The notes under the pieces were generated by a model that saw only the letters and a list, made by a program, of their open reading frames with translations, did not search any database and was not told the origin of the DNA. A DNA stretch of 64,000 nucleotides from Whitmania pigra (Eukaryota; Annelida; Clitellata; Hirudinida; Haemopidae). The stretch is from positions 27,501 through 91,500 of the forward strand of contig JAJTWR010000236.1 of assembly GCA_021613335.1 (NCBI GenBank). Reading direction: 5' to 3'. Positions 38,701 through 49,259 of the stretch are shown here, in pieces (position 1 is the first letter of the stretch; every line of letters begins with the position of its first letter). A program made the translations under genes and the position numbers.

Positions 38701-39278
38701 CTGTTGTAAATCTACTCTTACTTGAAGATTTGTCTGCTGGAAGATTTTCTGAAATGTCCATTTGATCCGAACATGATCGACTACATTAAGTTCAGCGAGG
38801 AACTTGAATCTGTTTTCATCTGCCCTCAGTTGGAAAAGACTCCGACAAAAGATGTTGAACTGTTCAAGTTGCCTAACAGGTTTTGCACAAAATGTCTAAC
38901 AGAGGAAGAAGAAGAGCTATTTAATTGTTGCATGGAGAAGATCATAGCAAGGGTTAATTCAATATTTTTATTTTGAAAATGTTAAAAACACTCTTATTAT
39001 TAGATTGTTTTCTCAAACAGTACAAAGTATTGAGGCCGTCCCCCTTTCCATTCTTCCGAGACTTCGATAAAGTAAATACTGGCAGTATATCCAAGACCCA
39101 ATTCAGAAGAGCCATGGAGGAACTAGGATTGGCCTCAGAAATGACCTCAGAGAAAGTCTGGAATATTTTGTATAAGAAATTTGCATTTCAAGTAGGAGGG
39201 AGAGAAGATGTTGATTATCTTTCTTTTGATAATTGGCTGGAAACAAAGGCAAGAATGCCAGGATGTGCCAAGGCTTGA
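32760..39278 (+). CDS. Multi-EF-hand protein, EFCAB6-like
   Basis: Fifteen exons in consistent phase: 32760-32880, 33002-33203, 33476-33632, 33951-34142, 34361-34628, 34795-34868, 35432-35551, 35838-36000, 36529-36686, 36991-37201, 37526-37730, 37894-38206, 38465-38593, 38728-38952, 39021-39278; about 931 residues. The protein is a string of about eight modules of one pattern: a helix, then loops such as FVDFDKSRSGFVTVSQFF, KDYDPLRSGAITVTQF, QDFDTLRSGKITKSQF, HYDKLNTGYITRCNF and RDFDKVNTGSISKTQF. Loop position 12 is Gln, Lys or Asn rather than Glu, and position 3 is usually Leu or Val, so most loops should not bind calcium. The repeat style resembles EFCAB6 and related ciliary EF-hand proteins; this assignment is tentative. 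The junction of exons 8 and 9 is the least certain because a minisatellite abuts it and the donor is weak. Confidence 0.75.
34930..35200. repeat. Duplicated AT-rich intron segment
   Basis: ACAAATTAGCATTATTTAAGTT occurs at about 34958-34980 and again at about 35088-35110 followed by similar ATTATTAAT sequence, a direct duplication of about 130 bases within intron 6 of the EF-hand gene. Confidence 0.5.
36253..36528 (+). repeat. 46-bp minisatellite, six copies, abutting an exon
   Basis: Units start at 36253, 36299, 36345, 36391, 36437 and 36483. Each reads TTGTTTAATTGATAATG...CATTCATAAAG. The last unit ends exactly at the inferred 3' splice site (AAAG at 36525-36528) of EF-hand exon 9, whose first bases TTGT are also the first bases of the unit. 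Confidence 0.95.
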
Positions 39279-39564
39279 CAAGCCAAATTACTTAAATTTG
39301 GTCCTTTAGACTAGTATAATTAATATAAATATAACCTAACTTTTTATAAGTTTAATATCTTCGGTATGTTAAACATTTATTTCATTCATTGTAAATTTGT
39401 GAATAATCAACTTTTGCTCGTTGACATACTTTAGTTGAAATCATTTAATTACAAAATTTATACAATGAGATGTAAAGAAGAAGCTTTGAAAATAAGAAAT
39501 TTTTAATATCGCAATAAATTCAACAAGTTACAAAAGAGGAACTAATTGTCAACTCCAGCAACTA

Positions 39565-40080
39565 TTAAATCTGAGATTCCGCATCCCTGCTGCTACTTGC
39601 CACAACTTGAACGTTTTGGTAATGAAAATTGTCTGAGTACTTCACATCTCCTTTTTTAGGAACAAATTGAAGATTCGGTGTGTTTGAGTATGCCTGAGGT
39701 GCTGAGTTTGATTTAGTATTTTGCTGGGGGAATCCACTACCTGACTGAGGGGAGGCAGCTATAAGTTTATGGAAAGGAACTTGCTGGAGCTGTCTCATCG
39801 AAAATGGATCGATTTGTGGCTGGTCCCAATCCGGATTATTTTTAGTCTTTTTGAGGATTGACGGACCACTCGGTTGGCCAAGTTTCTTTTTATTTTCCTC
39901 CTCGATTTCTGCTATCTGCGCTTGCCTGTCTCTATCTCTTTCACGGCGGGATCTCACTTCATTTACGACCAGCATGAACGTCAAAATCAAGACTACTGCG
40001 AGTATGAAAGCCAGGCACACTGTGATTCCGATGCAGCCCCGCTGAGATTCGTACTTTTTCGCTTTTGCTGCTTCAACAAT
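39565..40080 (-). CDS. Last exon of a single-pass membrane protein, unknown family
   Basis: The exon begins after an acceptor (TTCAG, ending at 40081) with IVEAAKAKKYESQRGCIGIT, enters a membrane helix (CLAFILAVVLILTFMLVV), then a highly charged stretch (NEVRSRRERDRDRQAQIAEI) and a Pro/Gln/Ser-rich tail, and stops at 39565. The coding part is 172 codons, phase 0 at the acceptor. Upstream exons must lie beyond 40100 on the plus coordinate; I could not identify them, so the protein is partial. It ends tail-to-tail with the EF-hand gene (about 290 bases between stops). Residue composition and a single helix argue for a real gene, but I do not recognise the family. Confidence 0.6.
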   Translation of the reverse strand: MVEAAKAKKYESQRGCIGITVCLAFILAVVLILTFMLVVNEVRSRRERDRDRQAQIAEIEEENKKKLGQPSGPSILKKTKNNPDWDQPQIDPFSMRQLQQVPFHKLIAASPQSGSGFPQQNTKSNSAPQAYSNTPNLQFVPKKGDVKYSDNFHYQNVQVVASSSRDAESQI

Positions 40081-40099
40081 CTGAATTTTTAAAAAAAGG

Positions 40100-43000
40100 A
40101 TGAGTTAGATCTAAAAAAAATCATCTGTTTAAGTGCATATTTCTTTTTCATATTCAAAAATCAAAATCGTTTAATCACTGAGTTGTCTATAATCCTACAA
40201 AGATTTCCTGGCATAAAGAACATTAACTTTTTTATGACTACTTTAGGTGCTATGGTTCATCAAGCCAAATTATTTTTGTCATTGTATAAACAGAAAGAAC
40301 AGACCGAACCTCATTCCACTTATGTTAAATAAAGTAAGTTAGCGGGAAATACCCACGCATGATGGCAAAATCTTTAGTAATTCGTCTACTCCCTAGTAGT
40401 AGTTGAAGCCTATTTTTTTTATTAATTTGAAGGGTTTGTAGAAGGATTTCAGACTCCATGAGTTATTGCAGGTGATGCTGGCTGATAATTATTTCTGTTG
40501 TTCCAGATTCAGTAATACATTCATAAATAAATGTTCGACAAACTTAGTTTAATAGATCATCTGTTATTTGTGTGTTAGGGCAATATCTTTCTTTTGTGAT
40601 GAATAGTATAAATTTGCAACATGGGTTCAAACTGTCTTATTGGCTAAATAAACTTTGCAATTTATGGGTTAAAAATAAAAATAACATAACTAGAAAGACA
40701 TAACAAAATTAAATGAGTGAATCAAATTTAAACTGAACACGCCAACAAACGTATTTCACAGAGAAGGGCGTCATCTAGTTTCCGATAGCAACCCGGCGTT
40801 TCTCCGACGAATAATGCGGGAAATATCGTTGTAGAATTAGCATTAAATAACTAATAACTTCATGCTGCGCTGTACTGCTAATGAAGTGACGTAATCTAGA
40901 CTATGGTGTGGTCCACTTTTCCAGTTTTGCATATTTTGCAGAGCTGCAAAGATGAGCTAACTCGATTAAACTTGTTCATATAATAACATGGCTTTTAAAA
41001 CACTGCAGTAATTGCTTCACAAATACAAATGCAGGAAGATATTGATAATTTTAATGTATAAATTAAAAGAAAAATTATTAGGTATTCACTCATCGCCAGT
41101 AAATTCCAAGGCACAACATAGGGCCGCGCGACCGGATGGGCGGCTAGCCGGCTTTGTCGACGGGTTCACGGGCTGGTTTGCTGCCCTTGCCAGCTTATCA
41201 GATCGTTTGTCTGCCGCCAAAATCGGTGGGCCGGCATGTTGATTTTTCGAGCAGGCAGGATCATTGGTTTGTCGGCATTGCAGGCAGATCAACTAGCTAG
41301 CCTGCTCCCACAATCAAAAGGATCATTTGTTTAATCAATCGGAAATTTTTCACAAATATATATAAAAATAACTTACCTATAACTTCCAAATTTGGATCAG
41401 TTCAACATTTCAGAAATTATGATAAACTAAGGGGGAGCTTGTAACCTTTTTAAATGCACTGTAAAAGTGAAACAATTGAATCATACGAAAGGATTAAGTT
41501 TTTCAATGCGAACGCATTATATTTTCTTTAGCTTTAATTAGTATAAATTAAATTAATTTAATTTTAATACTGATAAATTTAAAATTAATCTTGTTATAAC
41601 TGCATTAATAAATTAATAATAATAAGTATAATTTTAACATTCATTACACTTGACAAACAGATTGCATAGACTCCATAGAAGATTGTTCCAGCCATTGAAC
41701 CAAGAGACTCCACAAATTGCTGTCAAACTTGTTATGCTCTTGTACAGAATCCGCACGATGCTAATTGCCTCTAAATTAAGAACCCGTCAAACTTTAACAA
41801 AAGCATGTCTGAATTTAAAATTTTTTTACATAAAATCTGTAAAAAGAAGTAGGCGATAAAGCATCTATGGATTTGTGCTTATGTTAGATTCCAAACTCCT
41901 TGGCCAGATCCAAAAACCTGCTTCATTCCATCACATGCTTGGGCCCTAAAATGTATTCAAAAATCCCAGCCATGACACTTTTTCAATTGAGTCTATCTTT
42001 TTTTTATACACACGCTCAAACGCTTCGTTAATAATTCGCCATTTTTTTCGCTGACATCTCATTCATATTCACTCTCCACCCACCCGTCCACAAATAATAG
42101 ACCCATAGTCAAATTTCAATGGTTTATAAATATGGTATCGTATGCGGATGTGGAGTGGGATACTAAATCCTTAGGATCAACCCTTGAGTAGGCATAATTT
42201 AATTTTTATATTTATGGTTATTTCTTGTTCTGCTCAAGAAAAGAATAAAAAATATCACTCGGCTTCGTTTTCGGTTAATACATGGTAGGATAGAAAATTT
42301 ATTAATGTTCATTTCATAAATCGATGATCAGAACGCAAGTTAAACCTTGGAAGTGAGAAAATCTTATTTACTAGTTGTCGGTCAAGCATCTATGTCAATT
42401 AGCTAAATCATCCACATTTGGTTTCATTAATCAAATTAACTCATTCCTCCAAAGTCCATTTTAAGAACACGATTTTCCACAGTTCAATAAGAACTTCCTT
42501 CTGCTTTTCATCATTTGAAATTATCCAAATTGTAAGAATATAGATTCGTGGTCCATTCTTCTGAAACTTTCAATTCTCCAGCTGTAAAACTGGGTAACTT
42601 TAGAGAGAGTCGTTGTCTTTTTTCATGCTGGTCTCGCACCCCCTGAAATATTATCTCACACCCTGATTTAGATGATAGCAAAAAAGGAGGACATCAACAA
42701 TAAGCTGCTAAAAACGAAGTCTTATTGAAACGAGTTTATGTTTAGATAAAGTTATAAGAACTCAAATATTTGGCAACTAGCGCAGCCCAGGCAGCATTGA
42801 TAAATGCGCTAAAGTCCGCAAAATGATGAGAATGAGTCCAAAGGCCTTAAATGTTATTTATTTGCGTTTTACATTATTTTTTCTTGTTTGCATACTGGCG
42901 GGAAACTAAATGCAAATTAGTTAACTTACTTTTTCATCGGCTGTTTTGCAAAAATAAATGTTTTGAATTAAACAGACATTAAACAGAATCGACGATACCT

Positions 43001-43130
43001 GTGTGGCGAAGTTGAAGGCCATTGAATATATATCATGCTGATGGCCTAGGGATGATTTTTGTCTGCGGCCCTCGGCTCCTGTTTTGATTTCGAATTCAGA
43101 TTGCAGTTTGCATTTTGTTCGAATCGTGTC
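40100..43130. other. Region without recognisable exons
   Basis: It should contain the 5' exons of the minus-strand membrane protein and the ADIPOR promoter. A GC-rich patch (41110-41300) and an open frame at 41650-41859 stand out but have no family match. Confidence 0.4.
41110..41300. other. GC-rich island with GGCT/GCCGG motifs
   Basis: Within very AT-rich DNA this stretch has many GGCTAGCC, GCCGGC and GGCAGG-like words that look like decayed, loosely repeated units. It could be a CpG-type regulatory island or an inserted element. No splice-consistent coding frame is seen. Confidence 0.35.
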
Positions 43131-43132
43131 TT

Positions 43133-46100
43133 ATGGATAATCTTGTTAATCGCAAAATAGTTAGTGAACGTTTTGTGCATTATCGTTGTCTCGCTTGAGA
43201 CTGTTTAGCCAGGATAATAGGAATAATTATTTTTTGTTATTTGATTAAACCTTCAATTAATTACGTGGATTTGTAATATTTCATTAAATGCTTATTTAGA
43301 CTCAGAGGAGCTTCTCCTTTCCTCTCCTATTAAAGAGAACCCATGGTGAGAAAAAGCAAAGATGGAATTTAATCAGGATTGATTCATTGCCAAAGTTTCT
43401 TAACGACAACGAATTTCTGCTTGCAAACCATCGTCCTGAGTTGAAATCTGTCTCCGAGTGTTTCAGATCCATTTTTATGCTGCACACTGAAACCCTGAAT
43501 GTTTGGACACATTTTTTAGGTTGTTTTTAGTTAATATTAATATAATTTTTAATTAGTCAATAAACTTGAAGTTTTAAGTATGTTGTTGCTTATTTTAATT
43601 GGTGAATATCAACTGGCCTTTACAATAAATTAATATTCTTTCATTGTTTGGACAAGTACATGGTGTTTGTAGGTGCTGCAGCTGTAGTGTTGTTGTTCTT
43701 CAACCATTGGATGAATTCCACCTCGCAATGGCAGCAGAATTTATACTTTGCAGTGTTTTTCCTCGGTGCTGTCACCTGCATGACCGTTTCTGCCATTTTC
43801 CACACCGTACTCTGCCATTCCGAGAAGATGTTTAAACTCTTTGCCAAGTATTTCTGAATGATTTCATAGTTGTGAAAACATAAAAAACCCACGCAATTCG
43901 TTAATGAGTTTGCTTGCTCAGCTATTGAAATTAGTGAAATATATTAGTTGATTAATGTTCTCCTCGTAATTGTATCTGGATAAATTTTATTTTTAAAGCT
44001 TAACATATTCTATGATTTAAATTTTCATAGCCAGGCTTATTTTATTCTTATGCTTATTTATATGCAGTGTTATTTTTTATGCTAAACGACGTTTTCATGA
44101 TCCAGATTGGATTATTGTGGAGTGATCTTTCTCATTTCCACGTCATACATACTCTGGATGCACTTTGGTTTCTACTGCACTCTGCCCCTCAAGTTGTTCT
44201 ACTTGCTCCTTTGCCTGGCACTCTCCATGATCTGCATGGCGGTCGTCCTACAGGATAAGTTCAGCAACCCTCAGTACGGAATCTTCAGGGCAGGTTGGTT
44301 GTTTCAAACCTTAAGTGTTTACGTCGCATTGATGGTGTTTTAGAGGATGTAGCTGATGTAAGTGTTTAATTAATTAGCTGTTTGCAGTTAGATGTTGTCT
44401 GTCGTTAAATTAAAGTTGGTTCAGAAGGTAGTGTGCCTGCGGACGTCGGTTAAAGCAACAATCGTTAAGAAGCAACAATGGTTAAGAAGCAACAATCGTT
44501 AAGAAGCAACAATGGTTAAGAAGCAACAATGGTTAAGAAGCAACAATGGTTAAGCGTCCCGACTCGGCTTGCACCTCCACAAAGCATCCCTCGGATGCAT
44601 GCTTCACAAATGGTTGAACATAAAAAAGTTTGTTTCATATGAAGATGAATTGGATTTATTACTAGATGAATTGCAGCTGGATTGCCACAACAGCTCTTCT
44701 GAGTTCTGAATTTTTCTATTTGCAATATTTTAGTCTATGTCTTTAAGTTTATTTTTAACTTTTAAAGTTCAGTCATGTTTTGATATTAAAGGTTATAAAT
44801 AGTGAAAACCCTATTTTATTTTAAATATATTATAATGGTAATTGTAGAAGCAATAATATAAAAACATACCTCATTAGTGAGCATTGTTTTGAAAATTGCA
44901 ATGGTAATTCCAAGTGCATGGTTTAAAATTTATTCTTATTTAGAAACATTTCACTCCATCTATTTTGAGATGTGAAGCAGGTGTGCCCATCATCATCAGA
45001 TTTGATTTAGAAAAAATTGATTAAATTCAATTTCACTTTAAAATCAAATTCTGAGAATGAAAATAACTTTTAGTGCATAAAATATTGATTCTGGGAAGTT
45101 TTCATTAATGAGATTCTATAAAAAGATACATTTTTTCTTGATCTCAAATGCAATCATTTTTTTAAATTCAGCAAAAGGTTCTTAATTTAAAATTCAAGAT
45201 CATCATCGCAGTTTTGGCATACAGAAAGTTGGTTTAATGGGTAAATTAAAAGTCATTTATATTTTTTTAATTCCCTTGGGCAGCTACATATCTTCATGAC
45301 ACATCCTTTTATTTCAGTAAATCTTTCTAAAAAATAAATAATTATTTGGTATTCATTATTAGATCTTAATTATTGGACTGCTAAGACTGATTTGACATTT
45401 AGTTCGATATTAGGTCTCAATGAGTGAATTGGAAATAAAGCTAAGGACATTTTCATTGATTTTTTGGCAAAACATTGAATAACGGTGATTATCGAATGGC
45501 AGCAAAATTCTGTATTTATCAGGATTAAACCAACTTTCAAGTTTTGTAATACATAATTATGGTTTCAAATTTGTTGAGAAGCAATACATTTCTTGATAAC
45601 AGTTTTGTAATGACATTTGTCAACAGATTAAGCTTGTTTAGCTAATCTTAACATTTAAATTCTATTAAGATTGGACAATAGTAATGTAATATTATAATAT
45701 TAGCAATAAACAAAATAATACATATTGGAAATATGAATAATAATGTAATAGAAAAAAATGAATCCACGTTACATCATCCATGACTTGTGTTATGAATAAA
45801 TGTTAATTATTTCTTCATATACTAAATAAAAATAAGTCATTTATGTAGCACTCCTTCTCGAGAGAACCTATGGCAGACGAGGCTGGGTTTTGAACACGTC
45901 GCATTACGACCGTCGACATTACTGCTTTACTGCCGCATGCGAGAACTCAAACCGTTTGCCCTGCCTACCATTAATAATTATCCCTTGCTGCAAATGATTA
46001 CCATTTCTGCCTTAAGGTCTCTTCATCAGTCTCGGTCTGAGTTCAACTGTGCCTGGTATGCACTTCATCATCATGGAACACAGCACTGACCTGCCCTCTG

Positions 46101-47431
46101 CTTCCATATTCTGGTTGATAATCATGGCCATATTTTACCTAATTGGGGGCATTGCTTATGCCTCGAAACTTCCTGAGAGACTCTGGCCTGGGAAATTTGA
46201 CATATGGGTGAGTTTTTTGTATGTGTGAGTTTGTTGTATGTGTGAGTTTGTTGTATGTGTGAGTTTGTCATGGGACAGATGTAATTGCATGGATGGAGAA
46301 TCCATCATTGTTGTTCTTTATTTTTAGTCACTGGATTGTAATGATTAGTAATTGGTGATGAGTAGGCTCAAATAATTGACAATGAATGATTCATAATAAA
46401 TATCTACAATTCAGATTTTATTCAAATTCTTTAAGGAAAACAGTTTAATTCTAAAATAAAAACACAGTTCCCATCTTCGTATTGCTCGAGGGTGTCGTTG
46501 TTGCCGACAACATAATCTCGCCATAATTTATGGCAACAAAAGCTGGCTTAAAGACTTGTGTTATTGCTGCAACACTTATTGTGAGGATGCCTTCATTCCA
46601 AGCAATATTTCCACTGAGAGATTTTACTGTTTTCAGTTTTGCTTTTATTGAATGTATTCGTCTTGCAGTTATCATCAGCGACATAATTCTACCTATTATT
46701 TTGGCTATTAACTTTCGAATCGCTGCCGATATCATCATGGTAACTACTGCTGTTCATTTTGAGCACAAAAGATTTAAAAACTGAAACTCAACAATAAATC
46801 ACTGATATCTTGGAGACATTGGAGACATGCGAAATGTCGCGTCCCATTGAATTGTCGATCACAATTAATTGCAACGACATTAACTATAATAATAACAATA
46901 ATATTCTTTTTAATGTTGAAAAATGTTATAGTTCAAATGAAATCAAAATGTCACAAATATTGAGAGATAAATTTAAAGTCATATCATCAAACTCAAATCA
47001 GTGTTTTTTTTAGCTCACAATAATTATCAGTGAATTACTGATAAAGAAGATGTTACCTGTTCAAAATGTTTGGGTTAACTGGTTTTTAATCTGCCTTTGT
47101 AATTTTTTGTGTTCCCATTGAGTTTACGACCGAAACTGTTTCACGCTATATTTTTGAATGCAATTTAACAGATATCTGTAAGTGATGATTTATGCATAAT
47201 ATAAATCCATAAATTATAATAATTAATAGAATAATTATTGGATCACCTTATTGTGATTTTTTTATGCTAATGATGATTTGACTATGATCATTTGAATGAA
47301 ATGAATTTGTCCGTTGACAGCTCCAAAGTCATCAGATACTTCACCTGGCAGTGATAGCAGGAGTTTTGTTGTGCTACAAGGGAGCCTCGATCCTGGCTGA
47401 TGAGAGGAACAGCCAGACATGTGAAGCCTGA
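43133..47431 (+). CDS. ADIPOR: Adiponectin receptor (PAQR family), seven-helix membrane protein
   Basis: Six exons: 43133-43159, 43300-43519, 43673-43847, 44106-44293, 46017-46207, 47321-47431; phases agree and give 303 residues (human ADIPOR1 375). The family is a set of seven-helix receptors with inverted topology and zinc-dependent ceramidase activity. Diagnostic sequences are LPKFLNDNEFLLANHRP, HTETLNVWTHFLG, AIFHTVLCHSEKMF, LPERLWPGKFDIW and LQSHQILHL. The three zinc histidines are kept as His126, His271 and His275. The protein is shorter because the N-terminal cytosolic region is brief; exon 1 (MDNLVNRKI) is inferred from an ATG with an in-phase GTTAGT donor and is the least certain part. 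Intron 5 begins with a tandem repeat that copies the donor site. Intron 4 contains an 18-bp minisatellite. Confidence 0.9.
44449..44555. repeat. 18-bp minisatellite in ADIPOR intron 4
   Basis: About six units of AAGAAGCAACAATGGTTA (variants with CGTTA). The array ends in a GC-richer unique stretch. Confidence 0.93.
46208..46268 (+). repeat. 17-bp tandem repeat starting at a splice donor
   Basis: Units at 46208, 46225, 46242 and a partial one at 46259. Each starts GTGAGTTT and ends TGTATGT. The first GTGAGT is the 5' splice site of ADIPOR exon 5. Confidence 0.9.
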
Positions 47432-47681
47432 GTAATTAATATTAATTAATAATAATTAATAACAATTAACGTCTTCTGCCAATATTTACTTTTAATTTTT
47501 TTTCTGCCAAAATCAAGACTTTTGACTCTCTGGCAGTAGGAATTTCTTGATAGTTTCTATATTTTCTGAATCGGCATTATCCTTCTGCTAATCTGTTTGT
47601 CTTTGCCAATGTTATCGAATTTGATATCTTCCTGGTCAGTATGAATGAAGGCTAGTAAAGGTTCAGTGCCTCATTTATCTT

Positions 47682-47846
47682 TTAGTTTGTTTCACTCTGA
47701 GCATACAGTCGACGTGCCATCTGTCCCCGCTTTAGAGTACTTTTCTTCGTCAAATCTCTCGAGTTTTCCATCTCCACTTTGAGATGTTCGTCGGCAAAAA
47801 TGGATTTACGATCCTCGGCATCACGTCGGACTTCCGTGCCAATTTT
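47682..47846 (-). CDS. Possible terminal exon, charged protein, unknown family
   Basis: On the minus strand an acceptor (GAGTTAG, AG at 47848-47847) is followed by 54 open codons and a TAA at 47684-47682. The translation starts KIGTEVRRDAEDRKSIFADE and contains KSTLKRGQMARRLYAQ. The composition (charged, helical, few low-complexity residues) and higher GC than the surroundings look coding. No donor or upstream exon was identified and I know no family with this sequence. It would end convergent to ADIPOR, about 250 bases away. Confidence 0.35.
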   Translation of the reverse strand, partial: KIGTEVRRDAEDRKSIFADEHLKVEMENSRDLTKKSTLKRGQMARRLYAQSETN

Positions 47847-47849
47847 CTA

Positions 47850-48660
47850 ACTCATCGGCTTATTTTATGAACCTTGTAATTTCAACTTGTCAAATGTTAT
47901 CAGGCACTTATCACAGCTATTAGAAGCTGCGACCATATTTGCATGATGACTAACTGTACTAGATGTAACTATTGATTCGAAATTTGATTGTTTGTACATG
48001 CATCGTTGACATAACACCACAGATGTTTAGAATTTCGTCTTATTGTTTTTGGTGTCATTTTATTTGTGTTTGTTTCTATTAATTTTTTATTGACTGGTGA
48101 ATTGAGTTCCTGACTTAAACATTCTGTGAAAATTAGGTTATGAATATAAGTTTGCCAAGCATTTTGAGCACTTTTAAATTCGTTTACTACCGGTGATGGA
48201 CTTAAGCTGTTTATTTTTGTCATCCGATTTTGTCTCCATTTGGTTTTTTTTTTACTTAAATTCATGAATCCAATTCATTGAACCATAACTTTTAATTATC
48301 CCATTTTGAACTTTGTCAAGTTCTCTTTAAACTTGCATGTAAATTGTTCGTAATCTTGGTGAATGAATCCTTAAATTCCATAAAATCAAATATGTACTGA
48401 AGAAATACTAGGTGGTATGGAATATGAATTTGTGATAGCTTGTTTTGTCATTGTTTGGGGCTTATTCAGAAAGATGTAGCAAATTCAAAGTGGGTATGGA
48501 TTTATTCAATTGAAATACATTTGTATGCTTGTGAAGTACCCTAAAACAGTCACCAGTCATACAAACCAAAGCAGATTCTTATTAGGGATTTGAGGTAATC
48601 ATCTCACTTATCATGGCAATATAAAATCAGAAAATGATTGTTAATGTATTCTATGGGATG
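47850..48660. other. Intergenic, no supported gene
   Basis: The minus-strand open frame 47969-48265 is Asn/Lys/Thr-rich with no recognisable motif; I treat it as unsupported. Confidence 0.35.
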
Positions 48661-48664
48661 ATCT

Positions 48665-49033
48665 TCATTGTTAATAATAATAATAATAATAATAGTTTAT
48701 TTCTATGGCGCCTTGTGCGTAGCGTCAGAGGCGCCTTGATTCTTCAAGAAACTTTTTGAAGAGATGGGTCTTCAGCTGGCGCTTGAAGAGCTCGAGCGTG
48801 GGCTGAGACCGGATGATGGGGGGCAGGCTATTCCAGACGGCGGGCGAGGCATGAGAGAAGCCTCGGTTGACGATGGATGATTTGTGAACAGGTTGATGGA
48901 GATGAATTATAGAAGATGAGCGGAGGTGATCGGGGATGTGACGGTGGCGAATGAGATGATGGAGATAAGGGGGTTGAATGTGGTTAATGTTCGATAAGTG
49001 ACTAGAGATATTTTGTAGATGATAGTTCTGCAC
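48665..49033 (-). mobile_element. Non-LTR retrotransposon 3' end with ATT-repeat tail
   Basis: The minus-strand translation of 49033-48725 ends NRGFSHASPAVWNSLPPIIR, SQPTLELFKRQLKTHLF and a stop, the classic C-terminus of LINE reverse-transcriptase ORFs. After the stop comes a short GGCGCC-N17-GGCGCC hairpin (48713-48741), an AT-rich link and an (ATT)n tail (48670-48695). The 5' part is absent. The fragment 49035-49226 just upstream may or may not belong to it. Confidence 0.75.
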
Positions 49034-49034
49034 A

Positions 49035-49226
49035 TCAAACGCAGCTCCCCTTCAAAAGTTCCTTCCAAATGCTTTCAACTGTGTTGCATATGCTGCCATG
49101 TATCATCATCGCATTGTGCATTGTGCGTGAGTCATGTTCCTTGTCTTCTTCCACTACATCAAACAGGTTGTGCAGTTCAGTCCACATAATGCTTCGGCAT
49201 CTCTTTGACATTGGAGAAAAAGCCAT
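49035..49226 (-). other. Open frame of unknown origin next to the LINE end
   Basis: Minus-strand frame starting MAFSPMSKRCRSIMWTELHN and containing GSICNTVESIWKELLKG. It looks protein-like and is richer in GC than its surroundings, but I cannot name a family. It may be a fragment of another mobile-element protein or an exon. Confidence 0.3.
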
Positions 49227-49259
49227 ATGCTGGCACTAGTAGGCGCCTTTAAGTAGGGG

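Noticed and set aside
46810..47013. 67-codon plus frame in ADIPOR intron 5
   Set aside because: Asn/Ser-rich, AT-driven, with no splice sites in phase with ADIPOR.
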